Shown here: positions 25,024-34,097 of the stretch, piece by piece
How the letters are laid out: the number at the start of each line of letters is the position of its first letter
Position numbering within the stretch: the first letter of the stretch is position 1
Origin: Chloroflexota bacterium
Lineage (GTDB): Bacteria; Chloroflexota; Chloroflexia; Thermomicrobiales; UBA6265
Direction of reading: 5' to 3'
NCBI GenBank assembly: GCA_023389575.1
Contig: JAEWEG010000023.1
Coordinates: forward strand, 1 to 46,593
DNA length: 46,593 bases
The notes under the pieces: model-generated
The model's input: the letters and a program-made list of their open reading frames with translations, nothing else
Told to the model about the DNA's origin: nothing
The model's database searches: none
Position numbers and translations under genes: made by a program

Positions 25024-25530
25024 CTAGGGCAGGCTGAACTGGCGGAACGACACGTCGCCGCCGTCCATGATCCCCATGTCAACCGTCAGCCGTCCCATCT
25101 CCTGCGGCACGAGGTCGATATTGATGGTGATCAGCGCCGCCGGTTCCTCCACGTTGAACACATGCACCAGGCGGCCATCGGTCGCTCGCACCTCCTCCGG
25201 TTCGGGACTGATCTGGGTGACGCGAATCGTATTCATGTAGTCCGCCCCCAGCCACAACCCGACCTGCCCGCCGGACACCTGGTCGCCGTTCACATGAATG
25301 GTCAGCCTGCTCTCTCCCTGGTGCCGCACCACGCGCTGGTAGTCCACGGAGAAGCCCGCCGCGTCACCGCCGGCCGACGCCGACGACAGCGGGCCGGTGC
25401 CGAAGGCCCCCAGCATCGCGGCCACGATGAGCAGCGTCAGGACCACCCATCCCACCCGCTGCCACTTCCACTCCCATTCCTGGAGCTTCAGGTCCTGGTC
25501 CAGGTCGATGTCGCCAGTCCGCTGTCCCAT
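25024..25530 (-). CDS. Single-pass membrane-anchored protein, unknown function
   Basis: A 168-residue protein from ATG 25530, preceded by AAGGGGG. An Asp/Lys-rich N-terminal cytoplasmic part (about 28 residues) precedes one membrane segment (VGWVVLTLLIVAAMLGAFG, residues 29-47) and an extracellular domain rich in beta-like segments. The family was not recognised. It is transcribed directly ahead of the YetF gene, so the two may act together at the membrane. An upstream in-frame ATG at 25629 looks artefactual. Confidence 0.65.
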   Translation of the reverse strand: MGQRTGDIDLDQDLKLQEWEWKWQRVGWVVLTLLIVAAMLGAFGTGPLSSASAGGDAAGFSVDYQRVVRHQGESRLTIHVNGDQVSGGQVGLWLGADYMNTIRVTQISPEPEEVRATDGRLVHVFNVEEPAALITINIDLVPQEMGRLTVDMGIMDGGDVSFRQFSLP

Positions 25531-25675
25531 GGTGCCCCCTTCGCCGCATGAACATGCCGACGATGTGTACGTACACCGAGTTATACATGACCCGCCACCC
25601 GGGCGCGACCGTTTCCAGCCGGGCGGCATGACACTCCGGTCGCGCCCCTGTCCGCGCCGTACCGCTCAAGCACGC

Positions 25676-25709
25676 AAAAGGGCGGGCGGGAATCGAATCC
25701 CGCCCGCCC
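25676..25709 (-). terminator. Intrinsic terminator of the CMD-cupin-AKR operon
   Basis: GGGCGGGCGGGA (25680-25691) and TCCCGCCCGCCC (25698-25709) form a perfect 12-bp stem. On the minus strand it is followed by a run of T (AAAA at 25676-25679 on the plus strand). Confidence 0.85.
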
Positions 25710-25732
25710 AGATCCATGATGTTGCCGCCGTG

Positions 25733-26068
25733 TTACTCCGCTGGCGCTTCGGCCAACACCTGCTTCGCCACGTTGATCGCGGATATCGCTTTCGGCCATC
25801 CGCAATAGAACGCCAGGTGAACGAGCACTTCCTTGATCTCGGCCTCCGTCAGGCCATTGTCCCGGGCGCGTCGCAGGTGGCTCGCCAGTTGCTCGGTATT
25901 GCCGCCGGCGATCAGCGCCGACACCGTCGCCAGGCTGCGATCCCGGGGCGAGAGGTCCTCGCGCGCCCAGACATCGCCGAACAGCACATCGTCGGTCAGC
26001 TCAGCCATCTTCGGCAGGAAATCGCCAAACATGCGCTGCGCTGGTGTTCGCGTCTCGGAATCCGTCAT
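25733..26068 (-). CDS. Carboxymuconolactone decarboxylase (AhpD-like) family protein
   Basis: A 111-residue protein starting at the ATG at 26068, which follows AAGGGG by about 8 bases; earlier in-frame starts (26083, 26101) lack that spacing. It has the CMD-like core: LSPRDRSLATVSALIAGG, then a NTEQLASHLRRARDNGLTEAEIKEVLVHLAFYCGWPKA segment containing one Cys rather than a CxxC pair. Such proteins serve as decarboxylases or as peroxide/aldehyde-linked reductants. It is last in the operon with a cupin and aldo/keto reductase. Confidence 0.85.
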   Translation of the reverse strand: MTDSETRTPAQRMFGDFLPKMAELTDDVLFGDVWAREDLSPRDRSLATVSALIAGGNTEQLASHLRRARDNGLTEAEIKEVLVHLAFYCGWPKAISAINVAKQVLAEAPAE

Positions 26069-26121
26069 CTTCCGCCCCTTCATATGAACGTGGTTCGTCA
26101 TAGCGACACGCCAGGGAGTGA

Positions 26122-26526
26122 TCACTCCAGATTCCCGGCGTACTCCTCGTCCGTCACGTGGTCGCCCCAATCGGCGCTGACACCCTGCTCGTCGGTTTGC
26201 AGCACCGCCACGTGTGCCATGAACCGGTCCGGCGCGGCACCGTGCCAGTGTTCCTCGCCCGGCTCGAAAAACACGCGATCACCTGGCCGGACCTCCTCAA
26301 CCTGACCGCCGCGCCGCTGGACCCGCCCAATCCCTTCCATAATGAAGATGGTCTGCCCATTGGGATGCGTATGCCAGGCGGTCCGCGCGCCGGGTGCGAA
26401 GTGAACGATGCCGCCACTCACCTTCGACACACCTTCGGGGGCAACCAGGGCATCGACATAGACATCTCCGGTAAACCAGTCCGCCGAACCCTTGGTTGTC
26501 GCTATCGAACTCCGCGTGATCCGCAT
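26122..26526 (-). CDS. Cupin-domain protein
   Basis: A 134-residue small cupin. The metal-binding motif is WHTHPNGQTIFIMEGIGRVQ followed, about 35 residues later, by the second motif ending GEEHWHG. So His-x-His and a second His set can bind a metal ion. Family members include mandelonitrile-lyase-like and quercetinase-like cupins. It is transcribed between an aldo/keto reductase and the CMD protein. Its reaction is unknown, but the recurring AKR-cupin-CMD grouping suggests coordinated handling of reactive carbonyls. Confidence 0.85.
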   Translation of the reverse strand: MRITRSSIATTKGSADWFTGDVYVDALVAPEGVSKVSGGIVHFAPGARTAWHTHPNGQTIFIMEGIGRVQRRGGQVEEVRPGDRVFFEPGEEHWHGAAPDRFMAHVAVLQTDEQGVSADWGDHVTDEEYAGNLE

Positions 26527-26561
26527 GTCGTCCTCCCTGATAGCCCGCTACGAAACGCTCG

Positions 26562-27551
26562 TCAGATTCCGGTCTGGCGCTCAAGGTGCTCCGGATACCG
26601 CGCCCCCTCGATCGGTGCCTGGGCCGATGCCGCATCGATCGCCGCGAGGTCGTCCGCCGTCAGGTCCACATCCACCGCGCCGAGATTCTCTTCCAACCGT
26701 TCCAGCCGCCTGGTGCTCGGAATCGGCACGATCCAGGGCTTGCGTGCCAGCAACCAGGCCAGCGCCAGTTGCGCCGGCGTCACGCCCTTCCGCTCGGCGA
26801 TGCCCTTCAGCAGGTCAATCAACGCCAGGTTGGCTTTCAGCACGTCCGGCGCGAACCGGGGAATGACACCCCGGATGTCGTTGTCCGCGAACGCGAACCG
26901 CTCGTCCACCGTCCCCGTCAGCACTCCCTTGCCAAGTGGGCTGAACGGCACGAACCCGATCCCCAGCTCCTCCAGCGCCGGAAGCACTTCCTCCTCCGGC
27001 GCGCGGTACCAGATCGAGTACTCGCTCTGCACGGCCGTCACCGGCTGCACCGCGTGCGCCCGCCGGATCGTCGCCGCCGCCGCCTCGGACATCCCGAAGT
27101 GCTTGACCTTCCCCGCCGCGATCAGGTCCCTGACCGCCCCGGCCACTTCTTCGATCGGCACGTTCGGATCGACCCGGTGCTGGTAGTAGAGGTCGATCGC
27201 CTCCACCCGCAGCCGCTTCAGCGAGCCCTCGACCGCCGCCTTGATATGGTCGGGCTGACTGTTGAGCCCGGTCTGCCTGCCATCGGCATCGAAGGCAAAC
27301 GCGAACTTGGTGGCGATCACCACATCGTCGCGTACGGGCGCGAGCGCCTCGCCCACCAGCTCCTCGTTGATGTACGGCCCATACACCTCCGCCGTATCGA
27401 AAAAGGTCACCCCGCGTTCCACCGCCGTCCGGATAAACGCGATCATTTCCCGCCGGTCCGGCGTGGCGCTGTACCCGCCGGTCATGCTCATGCACCCGAG
27501 CCCAAGCGCCGATACCTGGAGCCCGTTGGTGCCAAGTGTGCGTGCCTGCAT
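26562..27551 (-). CDS. Aldo/keto reductase (YeaE/AKR-type)
   Basis: A 329-residue NADPH-dependent aldo/keto reductase. The catalytic tetrad positions are visible: Asp and Tyr in FFDTAEVYGPY, Lys in VIATKFAF and His in YYQHRVDP. It starts MQARTLGTNGLQVSALGLG, a typical AKR start. It would reduce aldehydes or ketones. It is the second AKR in the cluster and shares only moderate motif similarity with the first; its gene lies 229 bases from the first AKR, so it may have its own promoter. Confidence 0.92.
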   Translation of the reverse strand: MQARTLGTNGLQVSALGLGCMSMTGGYSATPDRREMIAFIRTAVERGVTFFDTAEVYGPYINEELVGEALAPVRDDVVIATKFAFAFDADGRQTGLNSQPDHIKAAVEGSLKRLRVEAIDLYYQHRVDPNVPIEEVAGAVRDLIAAGKVKHFGMSEAAAATIRRAHAVQPVTAVQSEYSIWYRAPEEEVLPALEELGIGFVPFSPLGKGVLTGTVDERFAFADNDIRGVIPRFAPDVLKANLALIDLLKGIAERKGVTPAQLALAWLLARKPWIVPIPSTRRLERLEENLGAVDVDLTADDLAAIDAASAQAPIEGARYPEHLERQTGI

Positions 27552-27780
27552 GGTGGTTCCCTTTCAATCTGTCAGGTCGGACTACCTGCTCGCGGCCCCA
27601 ACAGGTGCCGGGCGAGGAGCCACGACCGAGTACGACATAATAGTCCTATGCGTCGAAGAGCCTGGTGAACGAAGGGGGAGGCCAGGGTATCCACCCTGCA
27701 CTCCGGTATCCAGCGCCACGCCTGCTTCGCGAGATTGAGCCGTGGTGGCGCTCACACCGGCCTCCTTCCTTCTGGATGGG

Positions 27781-28665
27781 CTATGCCTCGGGAATCGGCC
27801 TGCCGTAGGTTTCGAGGGTGATGCTGTCTGGCTCTGGTCCGCCACGAATGCCGGTATCGAGCGCGTCGATCGTGGCGATCTGGTCGCTGGTGAGTTCGAA
27901 GTCGATGATGTCGAAATTCTCGGCGATGCGCTCCGGCCTGGTCGACTTCGGAATCGCCGAGCGGCGTTCCCGCAGGTGCCAGCGCAGCATCACCTGGGCC
28001 GCGGACTTGTCGTGAGCCTGTCCGATGGCGAGCAGGATCGGATCGTCGAAGGTGCGCTTCTGCCCTTCCCGGTAGGAGGTGATGCCGCCAATGGGCGACC
28101 ACGCCTGGGTCACGATGCCGTGCTCGGCGTGCAGGCGCTGCAATTCGGCCTGCTGGAAGTACGGATGGAGTTCGATCTGGTTCACGGCGGGCACCACGGA
28201 TGTCTCGGCCAGCAATCGCTCCAGGTGCTCGGGCATGAAGTTGCTCACGCCGATGGCCCGCACCTCACCGTCGGCGAGCAGCGTTTCCAGCGCCCGGTAG
28301 GCGTCCAGGGTCTGGTCGAAGGCCGAGGGCAGTGGTTGATGGAGGAGGAGCAGGTCCAGATGGCCGACGCCAAGCTTGCCGGCGCTCTTGTCGAACGCAT
28401 GCAGGGTGGCGTCGTAGCCGTAGTCGCTGATCCAGATTTTCGTCTCGATGAACACGTCGTCGCGGGGAATGCCAGCCCGGCGAATGCCATCGCCGACCTC
28501 CCGCTCGTTGCCGTACGAGGCGGCGGTGTCGACATGGCGGTATCCGGTGCGCAACGCTTCCGCCACGGCATCCGCCGTGACATCCGGCGGAGTCTGGAAC
28601 ACGCCAAGGCCCAGGAGTGGCAGATCGACCCCGTTGTTAAGTGTAACTGTCGGAACAGCTGACAT
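27781..28665 (-). CDS. Aldo/keto reductase (DkgA-like)
   Basis: The protein has 294 residues from ATG 28665, which is set up by AGGAGG 7 bases upstream. A longer in-frame start to 28977 crosses the regulatory region. The active-site Asp and Tyr are in HVDTAASYGNE, Lys is in FIETKIWI and His in LLLLHQPLP. Members such as 2,5-diketo-gluconate reductase reduce sugar ketones and toxic aldehydes. It is divergent from an AraC regulator (28934), like dkgA-yqhD next to yqhC in E. coli. Confidence 0.92.
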   Translation of the reverse strand: MSAVPTVTLNNGVDLPLLGLGVFQTPPDVTADAVAEALRTGYRHVDTAASYGNEREVGDGIRRAGIPRDDVFIETKIWISDYGYDATLHAFDKSAGKLGVGHLDLLLLHQPLPSAFDQTLDAYRALETLLADGEVRAIGVSNFMPEHLERLLAETSVVPAVNQIELHPYFQQAELQRLHAEHGIVTQAWSPIGGITSYREGQKRTFDDPILLAIGQAHDKSAAQVMLRWHLRERRSAIPKSTRPERIAENFDIIDFELTSDQIATIDALDTGIRGGPEPDSITLETYGRPIPEA

Positions 28666-28933
28666 GGAAACGCCTCCTGATCCAGATGCGGTCAATGTCG
28701 TCCCCCTTCCGCCTGCCGGTACGCGAGCCCTGCTCGCCGTCACGTCCCTGTCGACGCGCTCTATGAGGGAGCCGCTGGCCCCTGCAGGCTTGCATAAACG
28801 TCCAGGCCCATGACATACATGTCTGAACTGCGGTTGCCATGCATCCCAGTCTACGCACTGGCCACAGCAGGCCGGTATAACGATCGTCCAGAATGGTTTC
28901 ACGATCCTGCAAACGCGGTGGTCAGGAAAGGTC

Positions 28934-29845
28934 ATGTCACACAGGTCGAACGCGCACGCTGAACTGGTCGAATGCATGCTGCGGGCGATGCCCGTCGATG
29001 GCTCTTACGAGGTGCTGGACAATGTGAGCATTCACCGTGTGTCCAGGGTGAGGCAACCACTGCAAAGCGTCTCGCGACCCGCGTTCTGCGTCATCGCCCA
29101 GGGCCGGAAGGACGTCCGGCTGGGTGAGAGCCTCTACACCTACGATCCCGACCACTACCTGATCGCCAGCGTCGACCTGCCGGTCACCAGCCAGGTCGTG
29201 GAAGCATCCGTCGATGCGCCATACCTCAGCTTCCGCATGGACTTCGACGCGGAACTCGTCAGCTCGGTGCTCACCGAGGCCGGCAACGCGGTCCCGCGCC
29301 CCCAGGGCCAGGTCAAGGCGATGGATGTCAGCCCGCTCGATGATGGCCTGCGCGATGCCGTGCTCCGACTCGTCCGCCTGGCCAGGGAACCGGTCCAGGC
29401 GCGATACCTGGCCCCGCTCGTGAAACGCGAGATTGTCTACCGCCTGCTCACCGGAAACCAGGGAGCCCGGCTCCAGCACCTGGCGGCGGGCCAGGTCGCC
29501 AACCACGATATCGTCCGCGCCATCGAGCGGCTTCGCCGCCAGTTCGACCAGCCGCTCCGCATCGAGTCGCTGGCCCAGGACCTGGGGATGAGCGTGTCCG
29601 GGTTCCATCATCACTTCAAGGCGGTCACCTCCATGAGCCCGCTGCAATTCCAGAAACAGTTGCGCCTGCAGGAGGCCCGGCGCCTGATGATCGGGGAGGG
29701 CCTCGACGCCACCAGCGCCGGGTTCCGCGTGGGCTATGGCAACGCCTCGCATTTCAATCGCGAGTACAAGCGCCTGTTTGGCAACCCACCCATGCGCGAT
29801 GTCGAACACCTGCGAAGCGCGATACCCGGCTCGCCCGGTCAATGA
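28934..29845 (+). CDS. AraC family transcriptional regulator (YqhC-like)
   Basis: A 303-residue regulator. The N-terminal AraC_N-type cupin domain (SVSRPAFCVIAQGRKDVRLGE, SYxYDPDHYLIASVDLP) is followed by the C-terminal AraC HTH pair: SLAQDLGMSVSGFHHHFKAVT and RVGYGNASHFNREYKRLFG. AGGAAAGG precedes the ATG. It is divergent from the DkgA-like reductase across a 268-base spacer, which should hold its binding sites. E. coli YqhC shows the same layout and responds to aldehydes, so an aldehyde-sensing role is reasonable inference. Confidence 0.92.
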   Translation: MSHRSNAHAELVECMLRAMPVDGSYEVLDNVSIHRVSRVRQPLQSVSRPAFCVIAQGRKDVRLGESLYTYDPDHYLIASVDLPVTSQVVEASVDAPYLSFRMDFDAELVSSVLTEAGNAVPRPQGQVKAMDVSPLDDGLRDAVLRLVRLAREPVQARYLAPLVKREIVYRLLTGNQGARLQHLAAGQVANHDIVRAIERLRRQFDQPLRIESLAQDLGMSVSGFHHHFKAVTSMSPLQFQKQLRLQEARRLMIGEGLDATSAGFRVGYGNASHFNREYKRLFGNPPMRDVEHLRSAIPGSPGQ

Positions 29846-29910
29846 CACTCTATTTGTCATAACACTTAGGACGCCACGGCCATTTCCGAGCACCGACCAC
29901 TGGACATCGC

Positions 29911-30426
29911 ATGCAGATCATCCGGCGGGACCAGAACGTATGGGGCATGCCCCCAAACCGCCTCACCACGATCCTCGATGACCACCTGCCACCGGCTCAC
30001 CTCATCACCGCAGCCTTCGCGATCGGTTTCCAGGCGAACCGGCTGCTGATGGTGAGGACGGATCGCGACAACCGGGGTTGGGAACTTCCCGGCGGCCACC
30101 TCGAAGAGGGGGAGTCCGTCGAAGAGGCCGTCATCCGCGAAACGCGCGAGGAAGCCTTCGCGGAAATCGACCTCATCTCAAGCGTTGGGTACCAACGCTT
30201 CGAGGACCTGCACCCCGAACGCCGGGACTTCCGTCATCCGTATCCCATGAGCTACATGGTGTTCTTCGCCGCTCGGGTGTCGGCGTTGCTTCCCTTCGTC
30301 CCCAACGAGGAGAGTGGGGACCGTGGGCTGTTCGAGGAGGCCGACCTGAATGTTTCCGCTTGGGTCGAGGCCAACCGCGCGTTCTACGAGCGTGCCCGGA
30401 AAGCCTGCCAGCCCTCGCTTGCCTGA
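29911..30426 (+). CDS. Nudix hydrolase
   Basis: A 171-residue protein with the Nudix box at residues 61-86: GHLEEGESVEEAVIRETREE is clear, giving the pyrophosphatase Glu set. The residue expected to be Gly in the REExxEExG part is Phe83, an unusual change close to the metal site that may lower or alter activity. The enzyme would cleave nucleoside diphosphates linked to another group. The next plus-strand feature is a strong terminator. No clear operon partner. Confidence 0.85.
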   Translation: MQIIRRDQNVWGMPPNRLTTILDDHLPPAHLITAAFAIGFQANRLLMVRTDRDNRGWELPGGHLEEGESVEEAVIRETREEAFAEIDLISSVGYQRFEDLHPERRDFRHPYPMSYMVFFAARVSALLPFVPNEESGDRGLFEEADLNVSAWVEANRAFYERARKACQPSLA

Positions 30427-30531
30427 CCCAGGTCCGATCACACCATCTCCCAAGTGGTAGGGGCGAAGCTCGTCTTCGCCCTGATTAGAAACGCGCGGCT
30501 CGGGTCAGCAAACACCCCTGGAACGCGGGAA

Positions 30532-30563
30532 CCCCCGGTGCCATCTGGCACCGGGGTCTTCTT
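30532..30563 (+). terminator. Intrinsic terminator after the Nudix gene
   Basis: CCCCGGTGCC pairs with GGCACCGGGG around ATCT (30533-30556) and is followed by TCTTCTTC. It lies between the convergent Nudix (+) and ABC-2 permease (-) genes. Confidence 0.8.
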
Positions 30564-30587
30564 CGGTTTGTGCGAATCGGGAACGTG

Positions 30588-31442
30588 CTACACGTCGCGC
30601 CGGTTGAGCATCACCAGGGCCAGGCCGAGCGCGGCCACCACCCACACCACCACACCAGCCGCCGCGATCGCGGGTTCGGCATAGAGCGGGTTGTCAGAAT
30701 CCAGGTGACGAAACGCCAGGCTGTCCGCCAGCGAACCGGGCAGGAATGCCAGCACGTCCTCCTGCCAGCGCCGCGGCAGCAACCCACCGAACATCGACGG
30801 CACGAACATTAGGCCAAGGATCAGCGTGATCGCGCCGGCCGCGCTCCGCAGCAGGAAACCCGCCGCCACGCCCATCAGCGGGAACATCGGCGAGGTCAGG
30901 ATCAGGGCGATCAGGGTCCGCCGCGCGTCACCATCGCTCAGGCTGGCCGTGTTCATATCGTACGCGCCGAAAATAATCTGCGCCGTGAAGAACGTCGCGA
31001 GGATCACGATCGCGCTCAGCACCAGCGTGACCAGCGCGATCACCAGCGATTTGGCGAGCAACACCCGGCCCCGCTTCGGGGTGGTGGTGAACGTTTGGCG
31101 AATCATGCCGCTCGAATACTCGGCGGAGACCAGCTGCACGCCCATCACCACGAACAGGATGCCGCCGAAGATCAGCCCGGTGATGCTGAAGGTGATGGGA
31201 TCGAACGAGGCCTGGTCCGCGCTCGACCATTCGCTGAACGACCAGCCCGTGACCCACGAGATGAGCGCGGTGATCCCCACCGAGAGGAGCAGCGCCAGCA
31301 CCGCCATGAACCACATCGCGCGGGTAGTGGCGAACTTGTACCATTCCGAACTCAGCGTCGCCATGAACGATACCGAGGGCTGGCTGGCGCCTCGCGCCGC
31401 GGGTGTGTTGAACGTCTGATCCGTTGTCGCCGCGCTATGCAT
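30588..31442 (-). CDS. ABC-2 type transporter permease
   Basis: A 284-residue permease with about six hydrophobic segments, the first after residue 40 (MWFMAVLALLLSVGITALIS). The pair FTTTPKRGRVLLAKSLVIALVTLV is the typical second-helix/loop pattern of ABC-2 exporters in which an N-terminal cytosolic segment precedes the channel. It overlaps the stop of the ATPase gene by 8 bases, so the two are translationally coupled. The substrate is unknown; related systems export antibiotics, lipids or small peptides. Confidence 0.85.
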   Translation of the reverse strand: MHSAATTDQTFNTPAARGASQPSVSFMATLSSEWYKFATTRAMWFMAVLALLLSVGITALISWVTGWSFSEWSSADQASFDPITFSITGLIFGGILFVVMGVQLVSAEYSSGMIRQTFTTTPKRGRVLLAKSLVIALVTLVLSAIVILATFFTAQIIFGAYDMNTASLSDGDARRTLIALILTSPMFPLMGVAAGFLLRSAAGAITLILGLMFVPSMFGGLLPRRWQEDVLAFLPGSLADSLAFRHLDSDNPLYAEPAIAAAGVVVWVVAALGLALVMLNRRDV

Positions 31443-32400
31443 GGGTCTCGTTCCCCTTTCCGGCGAGAACCGGTTCGTTGCTCGTGTTATTTTCGACCTG
31501 CGACCTGTATTCCACGGTGTCGCGGGTCAGTTCCATGAAGGCGTGCTCCAGGCTGCCCCGCCGTGGGGCCAGTTCGTGGAGCGCGATCTGGCTGGCGGCG
31601 GCCAGCTCGCCGATTTCGGCCGCGCCCATGCCGGACACCAGCCGGGCGAGCGGGTCGGCCTCCGTCGTGACCGTCGCCCCGGCGTTCGCCACCAGCGATT
31701 CGAGCTCGGCGATTTGCGGGGAAACCACTCGCACCAACTCACCAGAGGCCCGGGCCATGAATTCGGGCATGCTGGTGTCGGCCACCATCCTGCCCCGGCC
31801 AATCACGATCACATGATCCGCCGTGCGTTCCATCTCGCTCATCAGGTGGCTGGAGACGAAGATCGTCCGTCCCTCGGAAGCCAGGTTTCGCATCAGGTCG
31901 CGGATCCAGAGGATGCCTTCCGGGTCGAGGCCATTCACCGGCTCGTCGAACAGCAGCACCGGCGGGTTCCCCAGCAGCGACGTGGCGATGCCCAGCCGCT
32001 GGGACATCCCCAGGGAGTAACCGCCGATCTTCTTCCCGGCCACGCCAGTCAGGCCCACGATATCGAGCACCTCATCCACCCGGCCACGCGGAATGTCACC
32101 AGCCTTCGCGATCCAGCCAAGATGCTGTCTCGCCGTGCGCCGGCCGTCGACCGCCTTGGGGTCCAGCACCGCGCCAACCTCGCGCATCGGGGCCGGCAGA
32201 TCGCGATAGGAGACGCCGTTCACGGACACCGTGCCGGCCGAGGGCGCGTCCAGCCCCATGATCATCCGCATCGTGGTCGACTTGCCCGACCCGTTCGGGC
32301 CGAGGAAGCCGGTGATCTTCCCTGGTTCTATGTCGAACGACAACCCGTCCACCGCGGTTGTCTCGCCGTATCGCTTCGTCAGTCCTTGCGCCTTGATCAT
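31435..32400 (-). CDS. ABC-2 type exporter ATPase
   Basis: A 321-residue ATP-binding subunit starting at ATG 32400 with GGGAGGGA upstream. Walker A is GPNGSGKS (residues 34-41), the signature is YSLGMSQRLG (128-137) and Walker B is VLLFDEP (148-154), followed by a C-terminal domain typical of the DrrA/CcmA-like exporters (SHLMSEMERTADHVIVIGRG). It pairs with the coupled permease. It lies behind the YtrA regulon unit on the same strand, with a 96-base spacer, and may be controlled from the same promoter. Confidence 0.92.
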   Translation of the reverse strand: MIKAQGLTKRYGETTAVDGLSFDIEPGKITGFLGPNGSGKSTTMRMIMGLDAPSAGTVSVNGVSYRDLPAPMREVGAVLDPKAVDGRRTARQHLGWIAKAGDIPRGRVDEVLDIVGLTGVAGKKIGGYSLGMSQRLGIATSLLGNPPVLLFDEPVNGLDPEGILWIRDLMRNLASEGRTIFVSSHLMSEMERTADHVIVIGRGRMVADTSMPEFMARASGELVRVVSPQIAELESLVANAGATVTTEADPLARLVSGMGAAEIGELAAASQIALHELAPRRGSLEHAFMELTRDTVEYRSQVENNTSNEPVLAGKGNETHA

Positions 32401-32496
32401 TGGGTCCCTCCCGGCTGGTGCGGGTCTCGCACGATCGAGCCAGCATTCCACCGGCCATCTTTTCCCGAACAACAATACGTTCTCATGTCCACGTCC

Positions 32497-33213
32497 CTAC
32501 TTGTTGTGTAGCGGCACGTCTCGGGCGAAGACCCAGGCCACCGCGATCGAAACCGCCACGCCGATCAGCGCGATCGTCACGGTCATCGCCGTGTCCCAGA
32601 CAATGTCCAGACGCGCGGCCAACCAGCCGAATGGTCCCCATATCAGGCCCGTTGACCCGCTCTGGAAACTGCCGAGCGCCATCACGAGCAGGACCGCCAG
32701 GATGCCGCGCCAGGTGTCGCGATAGAACCCGATCCCGATCAGGGCGCCCGCGGCGGTGCCCGCCGCCACCGAGATAAGGGAGGCGATGAAGATGAGCGGG
32801 TAATCCGTGAACGAGTCGAAGATGCGATCCTCGGGCACGCCCTGCCGCCAGTCCAGCAGGCTGAACACGGCTCGCTCGATGGCGAACCCCAGCGTGAGCA
32901 CCACGGATACCGCCACGGTGTGAATGACGCCGAAGATGCCCATCTCGATCGCGCTGTCCCGGCGTGTCCTCCCGTTCGCCACGAATTTCGGCAGCACCTC
33001 GTACATCACGTAGCCACCGATGAAGGCCGTGTACCAGACCGCGATGCCGCTGATCGGGTCCCAGACGCTACTGTCGAGCGTGCCGAACCGGTCGATCAGG
33101 AAAGCGATCACGAACCATGCCACCAGCACCCCGACCGCCGCCAGCCCGGTCAGGGCCAACAGGTTTTCCACCACCGGCGCCGGGTACCGCCATGTCCTTG
33201 TTCTACCGGTCAT
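32497..33213 (-). CDS. Membrane protein coupled to an ABC ATPase, likely permease
   Basis: A 238-residue integral membrane protein with roughly six hydrophobic segments (first at residues 16-37). Its ATG overlaps the stop of the ABC ATPase gene (ATGA), so it is probably the membrane partner of that ATPase. I recognise no specific family from sequence. In YtrA-type operons such a gene encodes the permease of the exporter. Confidence 0.75.
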   Translation of the reverse strand: MTGRTRTWRYPAPVVENLLALTGLAAVGVLVAWFVIAFLIDRFGTLDSSVWDPISGIAVWYTAFIGGYVMYEVLPKFVANGRTRRDSAIEMGIFGVIHTVAVSVVLTLGFAIERAVFSLLDWRQGVPEDRIFDSFTDYPLIFIASLISVAAGTAAGALIGIGFYRDTWRGILAVLLVMALGSFQSGSTGLIWGPFGWLAARLDIVWDTAMTVTIALIGVAVSIAVAWVFARDVPLHNK

Positions 33214-34097
33214 GCCGCCCCTCCTTTCGGCGTCGTCAGGTACACGAAGAGGTCCTGCAGGTCGATGGGGTCGAGATCGAGCCCCGCCTGGCGCGCCGCT
33301 GCCCGTTTCTCGTCGGTCAACTCGCCAAACACCATCGCCGACCGCGTCCGGCCCAGTTCACGGCTACCGATCACGGACAGGCCCTCCACGAACCGGTTCA
33401 CCGCCGTGGCCTCGCCCGTGACCGAGGTGCCACGGCCGAGCAGGTCGTCAGTCGCCTCGTGCAGCAACACCTTGCCCTTGTCGATGATCACCACGTCCTC
33501 GAACACCGAACTCACTTCTTCGATGAGGTGCGTCGAGACGATGAACATCCGCGGATGCTCCATGTAGTCCTTCAGCAGCACGTCGTAGAACGCGTAGCGC
33601 GAGGGGGCGTCCATCCCCAGGTAGGTCTCGTCGAACATCGTGATCGGCGCCCGGGCCGCCAGCCCCAGCACGATCCCCACCGCCGACCGCTGCCCGCGCG
33701 ACATCGCGCTGATCTTGGTCTTGCGCGGAATGCTGAACCGCTCGATCAGCTCCTCCGCCAGCTCCGCGTTCCAGTTCGGCCGCAGCCACTCGGCATACGC
33801 CAGCGCTTCCTTGAGCGGCTCGTCCTCGTCCACCACGTCGCCGCCTTCGCGAATCAGCGCGATCTGGCGGGTGATCGCCGCGTTTTCGAACACCGGCTCG
33901 CCGTTGACGAGGATCTCGCCCTCGTCCTGCTTGCGGAACGCCGCCAGCGCCGACATCAGGGTGGACTTGCCCGATCCGTTGCGGCCCAGCAGGCCAATGA
34001 TCCTGTTCCCTTCCAGCGGCAGCGACAGGTTGTCGAGCGCCGTCACATCTCCATAGTTCAATCGCACATCGCGAGCTTCGATGGTTGGTGTCGTCAT
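33210..34097 (-). CDS. ABC transporter ATPase of YtrB type
   Basis: A 295-residue ATPase: Walker A GRNGSGKS (38-45), signature MSRGQRS (132-138) and Walker B ITMFDE (152-157) followed by a switch region with FIVSTHLIEEVS. Signature and Walker B are slightly atypical (RGQRS, DETY) but functional residues are kept. It overlaps both neighbours by ATGA, so GntR, ATPase and membrane gene form one tightly coupled unit. The likely job is export or cell-envelope stress response, as in the ytr operon of Bacillus. Confidence 0.9.
   Translation of the reverse strand: MTTPTIEARDVRLNYGDVTALDNLSLPLEGNRIIGLLGRNGSGKSTLMSALAAFRKQDEGEILVNGEPVFENAAITRQIALIREGGDVVDEDEPLKEALAYAEWLRPNWNAELAEELIERFSIPRKTKISAMSRGQRSAVGIVLGLAARAPITMFDETYLGMDAPSRYAFYDVLLKDYMEHPRMFIVSTHLIEEVSSVFEDVVIIDKGKVLLHEATDDLLGRGTSVTGEATAVNRFVEGLSVIGSRELGRTRSAMVFGELTDEKRAAARQAGLDLDPIDLQDLFVYLTTPKGGAA

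Noticed and set aside
28666..28977. N-terminal extension of the DkgA-like reductase
   Set aside because: It crosses the regulatory spacer and the start of the AraC gene; the AGGAGG site at the 28665 ATG decides the start.
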